Below are positions 17,809 to 26,611 of a stretch of DNA of 64,000 nt, piece by piece. Where the stretch lies: assembly GCF_004364775.1 (NCBI RefSeq), contig NZ_SOAL01000005.1:186001-250000 (forward strand). The letters are read 5' to 3'. Source of the stretch: Comamonas sp. JUb58. Its GTDB lineage: Bacteria > Pseudomonadota > Gammaproteobacteria > Burkholderiales > Burkholderiaceae_C. The notes beneath the pieces were generated by a model, which saw only the letters and a program-made list of their open reading frames with translations, was not told the DNA's origin and did not search any database. A program made the position numbers and the translations under genes. How positions within the stretch are numbered: the stretch's first letter is position 1; the number at the start of each line of letters is the position of its first letter.

Positions 17809-18993
17809 ATGATGAAAACACCCGTCATAGTCGATGCCATCCGCAGCCCCATGGCCCGGGCCAAACCCGATGGCGCCCTGGCCGAAGTCCACCCGGTCGA
17901 CCTGCTCTCCCAGGTGCTGGAACAGCTGGTGGCCCGCAACCAGCTCGATCCCGCGACCGTTGATGACGTGATCTGCGGCTGCGTCAGCCAGGCGGGCGAG
18001 CAGGCGGGTACGCCCGGGCGCCTGGCCTGGCTGGCTGCGGGCCTGCCCACCCATGTGCCCTCGACCACGATCGACCGCAAATGCGGCTCCAGCCAGCAGG
18101 CGGTGCACTTTGCGGCGCAGGCCATCATGTCCGGCATGCAGGACATCGTCATCGCCTGCGGTGTCGAATCGATGAGCCGGGTGCCGATGGGCAGCTCGCG
18201 CATGGGAAAGAACACCACCGGCCCTCGCTTTGACGAGCGCTATGCGCCGGGCCTCGTCGGCCAAGGGGTGTCGGCCGATCTGGTCGCCGCCAAGTGGGGC
18301 CTGTCGCGCAGCGATCTGGATGCCTATGCCGCCCGCTCGCACCAGCGCGCCCATGCCGCCCAAAGCAGCGGCGGCTTTGCCCGCGAGATCGTGCCCATCC
18401 GCAGCCCGCTCGGCCTCGTCAGCGCCGACGAGACCATCCGCGCCAGCACCACGCCCGAGAAGCTCGCCGGCCTCAAGGCCGTGTTCGAGAGCGAAGAACT
18501 CTCGGCCCGCTTCCCGCAGATCCAGTGGAGCACCACGGCCGGCAATGCCTCGCAGATGACCGATGGTGCCAGCGCCATGCTGATCATGAGCGAGGAGCGC
18601 GCCTTGCAACTGGGCCTGCGCCCACGCGCCCGCTTTGTGGCCTTTGATGTGGTCGGCGATGACCCGCTCTACATGCTGACCGCCCCCATCCCCGCCACCC
18701 AGCGCGTGCTGGCCAAGGCGCGCATGCTGCTGGGCGACATTGCGCACTACGAGATTAACGAGGCCTTTGCCTCGGTGCCGCTGGCCTGGCAGAAAGAGCT
18801 GGGTGCCGATGGCGAACGCCTGAACCCGCGCGGCGGCGCGATTGCACTGGGCCACCCGCTGGGCGCCTCGGGCCTGCGGCTGATGACGACGATGCTGCAT
18901 GCGCTGGAAGACAGCGGTGAGCGCTATGGCCTGCAGTCGATGTGCGAGGCAGGCGGCATGGCCAACGCCACGATTATTGAGGTACTGCGCTAA
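17809..18993 (+). CDS. Acetyl-CoA acyltransferase (thiolase)
   Basis: This thiolase cleaves 3-ketoacyl-CoA with CoA in the last step of beta-oxidation. The 394-residue product has the nucleophilic Cys92 in DRKCGSSQQ, NEAFASVPLAW, the active-site His in GGAIALGHPLGASG, and the second Cys in MCEAGGMAN. Two adjacent ATGs (17809 and 17812) are possible starts. Neither has a Shine-Dalgarno sequence, and an AT-rich inverted repeat abuts the start. It heads a seven-gene plus-strand operon of acyl-CoA enzymes. Confidence 0.94.
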   Translation: MMKTPVIVDAIRSPMARAKPDGALAEVHPVDLLSQVLEQLVARNQLDPATVDDVICGCVSQAGEQAGTPGRLAWLAAGLPTHVPSTTIDRKCGSSQQAVHFAAQAIMSGMQDIVIACGVESMSRVPMGSSRMGKNTTGPRFDERYAPGLVGQGVSADLVAAKWGLSRSDLDAYAARSHQRAHAAQSSGGFAREIVPIRSPLGLVSADETIRASTTPEKLAGLKAVFESEELSARFPQIQWSTTAGNASQMTDGASAMLIMSEERALQLGLRPRARFVAFDVVGDDPLYMLTAPIPATQRVLAKARMLLGDIAHYEINEAFASVPLAWQKELGADGERLNPRGGAIALGHPLGASGLRLMTTMLHALEDSGERYGLQSMCEAGGMANATIIEVLR

Positions 18994-19059
18994 GCGCCTC
19001 AGAGAGCCATCACAACGGCTCCATCGGATTGAACGTTTGAACTGACAAGGATTTTTGAG

Positions 19060-19827
19060 ATGCAATTGACCCAAGGAATGACCGCCCTCGTGACCGGCGG
19101 CGTATCGGGGCTGGGCGAAGCCAGCGCTGTGGCCCTGCTGGAGCGCGGCCTGAACGTGGTGGCGGTGGACCTGAACGAAGAGCGCGGCGCGGCGATGGAA
19201 AAGCAGTACGCCGGCCAGCTCAAATTCATCAAGGCCGATGTGGCCGATGCCGAGCAGATGCAAAAGGCCGTGTCTGCCGCGCAGGCCTGGGGCCAGTTCC
19301 GTGCGCTGGTGCACTGCGCCGGCATCGGCGGCCCGGTGCGCCTGATCGAGAAGGACGGCAGCCCCGGCTCGCTGGAGAAGTACACGAACATCATCCGCAT
19401 CAACCAGATCGGTACCTTCAACACCTTGCGCCTGTCGGCTGTGGCGATGGCGCAGAACGAGCCGCTGGAAGGCGAGCGCGGCGCCTGCGTGCTGACCGCC
19501 TCGGTCGCAGGCTATGAAGGCCAGATCGGCCAGATCCCCTATGCCTCGTCCAAGGCCGCCGTCATTGGCATGACCATCGTCGCCGCCCGCGATCTGGCCT
19601 CCAAGATGATCCGCGTCTGCACCATTGCCCCGGGCTTGTTCGACACCCCCATCCTCGCCAAGCTGCCCGAGAACGTGCGCCAGTCGCTGGCCGCCTCGGT
19701 CCCCAACCCGGCACGCCTGGGCCGCCCGCCCGAGTACGCGATGACGGCGCTGCACATTTTGGAGAACCCCATGCTGAACGGCGAAACCATCCGCCTGGAC
19801 GGCGCCATCCGCATGCAACCCCGTTGA
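19060..19827 (+). CDS. Short-chain dehydrogenase, 3-hydroxyacyl-CoA type
   Basis: The 255-residue SDR has the NAD site TGGVSGLG (13-20), an Asp (VVAVDLN) favouring NAD over NADP, and the catalytic Tyr161/Lys165 (YASSKAA) after SVAGYEGQIGQ. The sequence pattern SVAGYEGQIGQIPYASSKAA plus APGLFDTPIL resembles type-10 17-beta-hydroxysteroid / 3-hydroxy-2-methylbutyryl-CoA dehydrogenases, which oxidise straight and 2-methyl-branched 3-hydroxyacyl-CoA. It lies between thiolase and an enoyl-CoA hydratase, so it most likely supplies the hydroxyacyl-CoA dehydrogenase step of this pathway. Confidence 0.9.
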   Translation: MQLTQGMTALVTGGVSGLGEASAVALLERGLNVVAVDLNEERGAAMEKQYAGQLKFIKADVADAEQMQKAVSAAQAWGQFRALVHCAGIGGPVRLIEKDGSPGSLEKYTNIIRINQIGTFNTLRLSAVAMAQNEPLEGERGACVLTASVAGYEGQIGQIPYASSKAAVIGMTIVAARDLASKMIRVCTIAPGLFDTPILAKLPENVRQSLAASVPNPARLGRPPEYAMTALHILENPMLNGETIRLDGAIRMQPR

Positions 19828-19868
19828 ACCGCACTGCCCTGCACCCAACAGCCTGTTGAAAGGTCCCC

Positions 19869-20645
19869 ATGTCTGGCTCTGAAACCGCAGAACTCCTGGT
19901 CGAAACCCGTGGCCCGGTGCTCATCATGCAGCTCAACCGCCCCCAGGCGCGCAATGCCGCCACCCTGGAGATGGCCGAGGCAATGGCCAGCGCGCTGGAT
20001 GCGCTGGACAGCCAGCCGGAGCTGCGGGTCGGCATCATCACCGGCGCGGGCGGCAGCTTTTGCGCCGGCATGGACTTGAAGGGCTTTTTGCAGGGCAAGC
20101 GCCCCAGCCTGCCGGGGCGCGGCTTTTGCGGGCTGACGATGCGGCCACCGGCCAAGCCGCTGATCGCAGCGGTGGAAGGCTATGCACTGGCCGGCGGCTT
20201 TGAGGTGGCCCTCGCCTGCGACCTGATCGTGGCCGCGCGCGATGCCAAATTTGGCCTGCCCGAAGTCAAGCGTGGCCTGGCCGCATCGGCCGGTGGCCTG
20301 CTGCGCCTGCCCAAGCGCCTGCCCTACCACGTGGCGATGGAATGCATCCTCACCGGCGACATGTTTGGCGCCGAGCGCTTTGCCGAGTTGGGCCTGGTCA
20401 ACCGCCTGACCGAGCCCGGCGGCGCACTCGATGCCGCGCTGGCACTGGCGCAGTCCATTGCCGCCAATGGCCCGCTGGCCGTGGCCGCGAGCAAGCAGGT
20501 GGCCAGCCAGTCGGGCGAATGGCCGCTGGCGGAGATGTTCGACCGCCAGGCCGAGATCACCGCGCCGGTCTTCAGCTCGCAGGATGCGCGCGAAGGCGCA
20601 GCCGCCTTCGCGGAAAAGCGCGCACCGGTCTGGAAGGGTGCCTGA
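19869..20645 (+). CDS. Enoyl-CoA hydratase
   Basis: The 258-residue crotonase-fold protein hydrates 2-enoyl-CoA. The oxyanion-hole segments are GSFCAGMDLKGF and YALAGGFEVALACDL. Both hydratase glutamates appear conserved: one in FGLPEVKRGL and one in AMECILTGD (compare Glu144 and Glu164 of the mammalian enzyme). It therefore probably is a true hydratase, unlike the second crotonase in this operon. It is the third gene of the thiolase operon. Confidence 0.9.
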   Translation: MSGSETAELLVETRGPVLIMQLNRPQARNAATLEMAEAMASALDALDSQPELRVGIITGAGGSFCAGMDLKGFLQGKRPSLPGRGFCGLTMRPPAKPLIAAVEGYALAGGFEVALACDLIVAARDAKFGLPEVKRGLAASAGGLLRLPKRLPYHVAMECILTGDMFGAERFAELGLVNRLTEPGGALDAALALAQSIAANGPLAVAASKQVASQSGEWPLAEMFDRQAEITAPVFSSQDAREGAAAFAEKRAPVWKGA

Positions 20646-20715
20646 ACCCCGTCCAACACTCTCAGTTGCACAGCCCTTGGACGCGCCACAGAAGCGCGCA
20701 GCAGGAGACAAACCT

Positions 20716-21702
20716 ATGCCACGTAGCCAGCCTCTTCGCCAGCCCCTGCGGGCCTTGGCGGCCCTGGCGCTGCTCGCCAGCGCACTCAACGCCCATGCCG
20801 AGGCCAACTGGCCCACGCGCACCATCACCCTGGTGGTGCCCGGTGCAGCAGGCGGGTCGACTGATATCCCCGCGCGCCTGCTGGCCCAAAAGCTGGGCCA
20901 GCGCCTGGGCCAGTCGGTGATCGTCGACAACAAACCCGGCGCCGGCGGCAGCCTGGGGGCCAGCCTGGTGGCGCGCGCCCAGCCCGATGGCTATACGGTA
21001 TTGGTGGGCAACAGTGGCTCCAATGCCATCAACTACACGGCCTATAAAAAGCTCAGCTACAAGCCCGGCGACTTTGCCCCGCTGACCGACATGATCTCGT
21101 TCGCCAACGTGCTGGTCGTGCCCGCCAAATCGCCGATCCAGAGTCTGGATGCGCTGGTGGCCGCAGCCAACGCACAGCCAGGCAAGCTGTCGTTCTCGTC
21201 GGCCGGTGTGGGCCAGACCACGCACCTGATGGGCGAGCTCTTCAAGGAGCGCACCGGCACCGATGTGGTCCACATTCCCTACAAGGGCTCGGCCCCCGGC
21301 ACCATGGCCATCGTGACCGGCGAGACCCAGTTCATGTTCGACAACATGACTGCCTCCCTGGTCCATATCAAGGACGGCAAGCTGCGCCCGCTGGCCGTCA
21401 CCGGCGACCAGCGCGAGCCCGATCTGCCCGAGGTGCCAACGATGACCGAACTGGGCATGCGCAACTTCAACCAAGTTGGTTGGATGGGCTTCTTCGTGCC
21501 TGCCAAGACCCCGCCCGAGGTGCAGAAAAAGCTGGCCGAGAACCTGCAGGCCGTGCTGCATGACCCCGACATCATGCGCCGCTACCGCGAGCTGGGCGGC
21601 CGCCCCGGCGGCATGCCGCAAGCCGGCTTTGCAAAGCTGGTGGCCGATGACCAGCAGACCTGGGGCGCGCTGATCCACAGCCAGCAGCTGCAGCTGGATT
21701 GA
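20716..21702 (+). CDS. Bug-family tripartite tricarboxylate transporter receptor
   Basis: This 328-residue periplasmic binding protein has a signal peptide ending near residue 28 (LNAHA/EANWP). Its start MPRSQPLRQP is supported by AGGAGA upstream. Family signatures are WPTRTITLVVPGAAGGSTD, SVIVDNKPGAGGSLGAS and GYTVLVG. It is embedded in the middle of the acyl-CoA operon, which links it to uptake of the same substrate. No TctA/TctB membrane proteins are present here, so it must use permeases encoded elsewhere. It is the second Bug receptor of the island. Confidence 0.9.
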   Translation: MPRSQPLRQPLRALAALALLASALNAHAEANWPTRTITLVVPGAAGGSTDIPARLLAQKLGQRLGQSVIVDNKPGAGGSLGASLVARAQPDGYTVLVGNSGSNAINYTAYKKLSYKPGDFAPLTDMISFANVLVVPAKSPIQSLDALVAAANAQPGKLSFSSAGVGQTTHLMGELFKERTGTDVVHIPYKGSAPGTMAIVTGETQFMFDNMTASLVHIKDGKLRPLAVTGDQREPDLPEVPTMTELGMRNFNQVGWMGFFVPAKTPPEVQKKLAENLQAVLHDPDIMRRYRELGGRPGGMPQAGFAKLVADDQQTWGALIHSQQLQLD

Positions 21703-21714
21703 AGCGAGCTGCCC

Positions 21715-23433
21715 ATGCCTGACACCTCTACTGCTTCCCCACGCACCCCGCTGCCTTTCTACTGGCCCAAAGGCGTCTCGCGCGATCTGCGCGTGCCCCG
21801 CATCAGCCTGGATGACAACCTGGCGGCCTCGGCCCAGCGCTACCCGGACAAGGCCGCCATCATCTACGCGGGCGCCAGCACCAGCTATGCCCAGCTGCTG
21901 GCCCAGGTGGAGGCGCTGGCCGGCTTCCTGCAGCAGCGCCTGCAGCTGGCACCGGGCCAGCGCGTGCTGCTGCAAAGCCAGAACTGCCCGCAGTTCGTCA
22001 TCGCCTGCTATGCCATCTACCGCGCCGGCGGCGTGGTGGTGCCGGTGAGCGCGATGACCACCGCCACCGAGCTGCGCTACTACGCCGACAACAGCGGCGC
22101 GCGTCTGGCCATCGTCGCCCAGGAGCTGCTGGCCAGCGCCCAGCCCTGTGTGGGCGAAGGCCTGCTCGATGCGGTGGTCGTGCATGCCTACAGCGATGCG
22201 CTGCCCACCACGCCACCGCCCGATGCACTGCCCGAGATGGTGACCGCGCCGCGCCTGCCGCTGCCCACTGGCCCCTACCATGGCTTTGCCGCAGCGCTGG
22301 CGCTGCAGCTGGCGCCCGGCCCGCGTGTGGCGCAGGCCGACACGCTGGCCACCATCCCCTATACCTCGGGCACCACTGGCCACCCCAAGGGCTGCATGCA
22401 CAGCCACCATTCGGTGCTGGCATCGCTCACCGGGTCGCGCCTGTGGCGCGGCTTCAATGACGACCTGGTGTTTCTGTCGGTCGCACCGATGTTCCACATG
22501 CTGGGCACGCAGTACGGCATGAACATGCCCATTGCCGTGGGCGGCACCGTGGTGATGATGCCGCGCTGGGATGCGCTGCTGGCCGCCCGGCTGATCGAGC
22601 GCCACCAGGTCACCGCCTGGACGGCGCCGCCCAGCATGGTGATCGACCTGTTCAGCCAGGCCGCTGCCCATGGGCTGGACCTGTCGAGCCTGGCCATGCT
22701 GGCTGGCGGCGGCGCGGCCATGCCCGAGGCCGTCTCGCAGATGCTGGCCGAGCGCTATGGCCTGCATTACAGCGAAGGCTATGGCCTGACCGAGACCGCC
22801 GCCTTCTTGCACGCCAACCCGCCCGGCCACACCAAGCGCCAGTGCCTGGGCGTGCCCACCCAGGGCGTGCATTCGATGATCGTCGACCCCGAGACCCTGG
22901 AAGAGCTGCCCGCCGGCGAGGTGGGCGAGCTGGTCTCCAGCGGCGAACAGGTGATGCAGGGCTACTGGCGCAATGACGAGGCCAACCGCGAGGCCTTTTT
23001 CGAGCGCCATGGCCGGCGCTACTTTCGCACCGGTGACCTGGCCTCGGTAGACGCGGACGGCTACTACTTCATGCGCGACCGCTTGAAACGCATGATCAAT
23101 GCCAATGGCTACAAGGTCTGGCCCGCCGAGGTCGAGAACATGCTCTACAGCCACCCGGCCGTGCTGGAGGCCTGCGTGATTGCCGTGCCCGACGCCAGGC
23201 GCGGCGAATCGGTCAAGGCCCTGGTGGTGCTGCGGCCCGGCGCACAGAGCTCCGAGGACGAGATCATCGGCTGGAGCCGTGAACAGATGGCCGCCTACAA
23301 GGTGCCGCGCGCGGTGGACTTTCTCGCCGCGCTGCCCAAATCCGCCACCGGCAAGATCCAGTGGCGCGCACTGCAGGAGGCGGCGCAGCAAGCCGCTGCC
23401 TCCCCCCTTTCTTTGCATACGGAACACCCATGA
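21715..23433 (+). CDS. AMP-dependent long-chain-type acyl-CoA ligase
   Basis: The 572-residue adenylate-forming ligase has the P-loop YTSGTTGHPKG, YSEGYGLTET, the motif YFRTGDLASVDADGYY, the hinge DRLKRMINANGYKVWPAE, and the C-terminal catalytic lysine in LPKSATGKIQWR. It belongs to the fatty-acyl/4-coumarate ligase group. This is the second ligase of the island; the two may act on the initial acid and on a shortened intermediate, or have overlapping substrates. The stop overlaps the next start (ATGA), so it is coupled to the SDR. Confidence 0.92.
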   Translation: MPDTSTASPRTPLPFYWPKGVSRDLRVPRISLDDNLAASAQRYPDKAAIIYAGASTSYAQLLAQVEALAGFLQQRLQLAPGQRVLLQSQNCPQFVIACYAIYRAGGVVVPVSAMTTATELRYYADNSGARLAIVAQELLASAQPCVGEGLLDAVVVHAYSDALPTTPPPDALPEMVTAPRLPLPTGPYHGFAAALALQLAPGPRVAQADTLATIPYTSGTTGHPKGCMHSHHSVLASLTGSRLWRGFNDDLVFLSVAPMFHMLGTQYGMNMPIAVGGTVVMMPRWDALLAARLIERHQVTAWTAPPSMVIDLFSQAAAHGLDLSSLAMLAGGGAAMPEAVSQMLAERYGLHYSEGYGLTETAAFLHANPPGHTKRQCLGVPTQGVHSMIVDPETLEELPAGEVGELVSSGEQVMQGYWRNDEANREAFFERHGRRYFRTGDLASVDADGYYFMRDRLKRMINANGYKVWPAEVENMLYSHPAVLEACVIAVPDARRGESVKALVVLRPGAQSSEDEIIGWSREQMAAYKVPRAVDFLAALPKSATGKIQWRALQEAAQQAAASPLSLHTEHP

Positions 23434-24233
23434 GCTCTTTCTCCTTTCGCCACCAGCATGTGTTTGTCGCAGGCGGCAGCAGTGGCATCAACCTGGGCAT
23501 TGCCAAGGCCTTCGCCCGTGCGGGCGCGCATGTCGTGGTCATGAGCCGCTCGGCCGACAAGGTGGCCCAGGCCGCCGCCGAGCTGGAGGCGCTGGGCGCC
23601 CAGGCCCTGGGCCTGAGCGCCGATGTGCGAGACCCGGCTGCCGTGCAGGCCGCGCTGGAGCAGGCGCATGCCCGTTTTGGTCCCATCGATGTGCTGGTCT
23701 CGGGCGCGGCGGGCAACTTCATTGCACCGGCCAAGGACCTGTCGCCCAATGGCTTCAAGACCGTTGTCGATATCGACCTCAATGGCAGCTTCCATGTGCT
23801 GCGCCTGGCTTACCCGATGCTGCGCAAGCCCGGCGCCAGCGTCATCAACATCTCGGCGCCGCAAGGCGTCAACCCGACCATGTACCAGGTCCATGCCTGC
23901 GCGGCCAAGGCGGGCATCGACATGATGACCAAGGTGCTGGCGCTGGAATGGGGGGAGGACGGCATCCGCGTCAACAGCATCTCGCCCGGCCCCATCGGCG
24001 ATACCGAGGGCATGCGCCGCCTGGCGCCCACGGCCGATGCGCTGGAGCGCGCCGTCTCCACCGTGCCGCTGCTGCGCATGGGCAGCACCGACGATGTCGC
24101 CCACATGGCGCTGTTCCTGTCGTCCGAACTGGCCAGCTATGTGACCGGGGCCATCATCCCGGTCGATGGCGGCGCCGCGCTGCGCGGCGGGCGCGACATG
24201 CGGGCCTCCTACGTGCCCCGGAGCGCCGCATGA
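23430..24233 (+). CDS. SDR of the 2,4-dienoyl-CoA reductase type
   Basis: The 267-residue product (start MSSFSFRHQH, overlapping the ligase stop) has a nucleotide site VAGGSSGINLGIA and an Arg (MSRSADK) suggesting NADP. The segments SGAAGNFIAPAKDLSPNGFK, VHACAAKAGIDMMTKVLALE and SPGPIGDTEGMRRL closely resemble peroxisomal 2,4-dienoyl-CoA reductase (DECR2) and relatives rather than ordinary ketoreductases. Such enzymes reduce 2,4-dienoyl-CoA to a 3-enoyl-CoA, needed for unsaturated chains. The next gene encodes an enoyl-CoA isomerase-like crotonase, a logical partner. Confidence 0.85.
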   Translation: MSSFSFRHQHVFVAGGSSGINLGIAKAFARAGAHVVVMSRSADKVAQAAAELEALGAQALGLSADVRDPAAVQAALEQAHARFGPIDVLVSGAAGNFIAPAKDLSPNGFKTVVDIDLNGSFHVLRLAYPMLRKPGASVINISAPQGVNPTMYQVHACAAKAGIDMMTKVLALEWGEDGIRVNSISPGPIGDTEGMRRLAPTADALERAVSTVPLLRMGSTDDVAHMALFLSSELASYVTGAIIPVDGGAALRGGRDMRASYVPRSAA

Positions 24234-25027
24234 GCAGCAACTACGAACGCATCATTTTTGAGCGCCAGGATGGCGTGGCCACCCTGCGCTTCAACTACCC
24301 GGCCAAGCGCAATGCCTTCGACCCGCAGATGCGCGAAGAGATGGCCGAGGTGGTGCGCCTGGTGCAGACCGACGCCAGCCTGCGTGCGCTGGTGCTGACC
24401 GGCGAGGGCAGCCACTTCTGCTCGGGCGGTGATCTGGGCAATATTGCGGCCTCGGGCCTGGACAATGCCGGCTGGCGCGCGCGGCTGTCCAGCCTGCACC
24501 ACTGGCTCAAGGACCTGATGCTGCTGGACAAGCCGGTGATTGCGGCGGTGGACGGCGCCGCCTATGGCGCGGGCTTCAGCCTGGCTTTGGCGGCGGACTT
24601 CATCATCGCCTCGGACCGGGCGCGCTTTGCGATGTCCTTTATCCGGGTGGGCGTCGTGCCCGACTGCGCGGCTTTCTACACCTTGCCGCGCGTGGTCGGC
24701 GTGCAGCGCGCGCGGGAGCTGATGCTCTCGGGCCGCGAAGTCTCTGCCCAGGAGGCCTTGCAGCTGGGCATTGCCAGCGAGCTGGTTGCCCCCGAGCAGT
24801 TGCAGGCGCGGGCCCAGGCGATTGCGCAGAGCTTTGTCGGTGCATCGCCGGTGGCGCTGAGCCTGATCAAACGCTCGCTCGCGATGGCCGCGAACGACTT
24901 GCCCGCGCTGCTGGAGCAAGAGGCCAACGCCCAGGCGCTGGCGATGGGCACGGCCGAGCACCGCGAAGCCGTGCAGGCTTTTTTGAACAAGCAGCCTGCG
25001 CCCTTCCAGTGGCCGGCGCGGGGCTGA
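24230..25027 (+). CDS. Crotonase, PaaG-like enoyl-CoA isomerase
   Basis: The 265-residue crotonase (start overlaps the previous stop) has the oxyanion segment GSHFCSGGDLGN and GAAYGAGFSLALAADF. The first hydratase glutamate is replaced (FAMSFIRVG), while an Asp is present in VGVVPDCAAFYTLPR (Asp145). This is the arrangement of PaaG-type delta3-delta2 enoyl-CoA isomerases. It would convert the 3-enoyl-CoA made by the upstream dienoyl-CoA reductase into a normal beta-oxidation intermediate. It is the last gene of the plus-strand operon. Confidence 0.85.
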   Translation: MSSNYERIIFERQDGVATLRFNYPAKRNAFDPQMREEMAEVVRLVQTDASLRALVLTGEGSHFCSGGDLGNIAASGLDNAGWRARLSSLHHWLKDLMLLDKPVIAAVDGAAYGAGFSLALAADFIIASDRARFAMSFIRVGVVPDCAAFYTLPRVVGVQRARELMLSGREVSAQEALQLGIASELVAPEQLQARAQAIAQSFVGASPVALSLIKRSLAMAANDLPALLEQEANAQALAMGTAEHREAVQAFLNKQPAPFQWPARG

Positions 25028-25037
25028 CACAACCGGC

Positions 25038-25370
25038 TTATTCGTTGCTGGCGCTGCCGCGCTTCTTGGGCGGCTCCATCGCATTGCGGCGGCTCATCCC
25101 TGCCCGCCCCGCCTTGCTCCAGTCATAGTGCTCGCCATCGGGCGTGCGGCCGTCTTCCACTGCCGCTACCCCTAGTTGGCCGACCATGTCGCGCAGCTCG
25201 GACGACATCACCACATGCGCATGGCGCGGATCGGCGCGCAGGCGCTGGCATTGCGCCAGCGCCTCGCTCATCTGCTTGTCGCTATAGGCCAGGCACTGCG
25301 GCTGCCAGTCGGGCGGCAGGCCCTCGGCATCCTCGGCGTTGTTGCGCAGGTAAAAAACCACGATGCCCAT
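25038..25370 (-). CDS. Conserved hypothetical protein
   Basis: This 110-residue cytoplasmic protein has no recognised domain. It starts MGIVVFYLRNNAED, with AAGGGAG eight bases upstream, which favours this ATG over a TTG two codons earlier. It ends in a basic, charged tail (SRRNAMEPPKKRGSASNE). A conserved-looking block EDGRTPDGEHYDWSKAGRAG lies at about 70-90. It is convergent with the crotonase gene and downstream of the racemase gene, from which a gap of about 80 bases separates it. Confidence 0.65.
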   Translation of the reverse strand: MGIVVFYLRNNAEDAEGLPPDWQPQCLAYSDKQMSEALAQCQRLRADPRHAHVVMSSELRDMVGQLGVAAVEDGRTPDGEHYDWSKAGRAGMSRRNAMEPPKKRGSASNE

Positions 25371-25451
25371 CGGCAACTCCCTTGATCTGTGCCCGGCCAG
25401 GCGCTGCCCAGGCAGGGCAGCATTGTCGCACCCCGGCGCAGTCGGGCGCGC

Positions 25452-26567
25452 TCAACGGCGCCAGGCGGCGCTGCCATCCCCTGCGCTCACCTGCGCCAGT
25501 ACGGCCTCGGTATGCGCACCCGCAGCGCACATCGCCGGCGTGTCATAGGCCTGGCCGTCAAAACGCGGCGCCGGTGCTGCCTGCAGCACGCCGCCTTGCT
25601 CGTGGTAGACGCCGCGCGCCTGCATATGCGGGTGGGCTGCGGCCTCCAGCGGGCTCAGCACCATGCCAAAGCAGACATCGCTGTCTTCCATCAGGCGCTG
25701 CCAGTGCGCGCGCGGCTCGGTGATGAACAGCGCCTGCAGGCGCGCACGGCGGCGCGGCCACAGTGCCTTGTCCCATTGCGACTGGGGCGCGGCAAAGTCC
25801 GGGTCGTCCGCCAGGCCCAGGGTCTGCAGCAGCAGCGCATAGAACTGCGGCTCGATGCTGCCAATCGTGATGTGCTCGCCATCGGCGCAGACATAGGTTT
25901 CGTAGAACGGCGAGCTGTCATGGATGCTCTGGCCGCGCACATCGGCCACCACGCCGCGCTGGCGGGCGCTGAGCGCCAGGTTCAGCATATGGGCGGCACC
26001 ATCGACAATCGCGGCATCCACCACGCTGCCCTTGCCGCTGCTGCGCGCCTGGATCACGCCGGCAAGCAGGCCGGTCATCAGGTAGAGCGCGCCGCCGCCG
26101 ATATCGCCCACCATCGCAAACGACGACACGGGCCGCGCATCGGCCGGGCTGCAGCCCCAGAGCGCACCCGAGACGGCCGCGTAGTTGTTGTCATGGCCGG
26201 CGCGCGGGGCCAGTGGGCCGGTCTGGCCCCAGCCAGTCATGCGGCCGTAGACGAGGGCCGGGTTGAGGGCCTGGCACTCGGCCGGGCCCAGGCCCAGGCG
26301 CTCCATCACGCCGGGGCGCATGCCTTCGATCAGCACATCGGCATCGCGCACCAGGGCCAGCACCAGGGCCTTGCCCTCGGCACTTTTGAGGTCGGCAAAC
26401 ACCGAGCGCTTGCCCCGGTTGAGCAGGTTGCCGGTGGGGGCCGCGCCTTTTTCCTCGCGCACGATGGAGATCACATCGGCGCCCAGGTCGGCCAGGTGCA
26501 TCGCGCAGAACGGGCCCGGTCCCAGGCCACCAATCTCCAGCACCTTGATGCCGTCCAATACTTTCAT
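25452..26567 (-). CDS. Alpha-methylacyl-CoA racemase (family III CoA-transferase fold)
   Basis: This enzyme interconverts (R)- and (S)-2-methylacyl-CoA so that stereospecific acyl-CoA dehydrogenases can act. The 371-residue product keeps the racemase residues of this family: His125 in RAGHDNNYA, Asp155 in VGDIGGGALY, and Glu239 in GSIEPQFY, at nearly the same positions as in the mycobacterial enzyme (126, 156, 241). AGGAGA lies just before the ATG. The racemase is a strong clue that the island's substrate carries an alpha-methyl branch. It lies downstream of iclR on the same strand. Confidence 0.92.
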   Translation of the reverse strand: MKVLDGIKVLEIGGLGPGPFCAMHLADLGADVISIVREEKGAAPTGNLLNRGKRSVFADLKSAEGKALVLALVRDADVLIEGMRPGVMERLGLGPAECQALNPALVYGRMTGWGQTGPLAPRAGHDNNYAAVSGALWGCSPADARPVSSFAMVGDIGGGALYLMTGLLAGVIQARSSGKGSVVDAAIVDGAAHMLNLALSARQRGVVADVRGQSIHDSSPFYETYVCADGEHITIGSIEPQFYALLLQTLGLADDPDFAAPQSQWDKALWPRRRARLQALFITEPRAHWQRLMEDSDVCFGMVLSPLEAAAHPHMQARGVYHEQGGVLQAAPAPRFDGQAYDTPAMCAAGAHTEAVLAQVSAGDGSAAWRR

Positions 26568-26611
26568 GCTTGTCTCCTGTGGTTGTTTTTTGCGATGCGC
26601 TGCCGCCCGGA

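Noticed and set aside
20662..23427. A 921-codon minus-strand frame over the Bug receptor and ligase genes
   Set aside because: It is the same antisense effect. The plus strand carries clear motifs (signal peptide, P-loop, catalytic Lys), and the minus frame has none.
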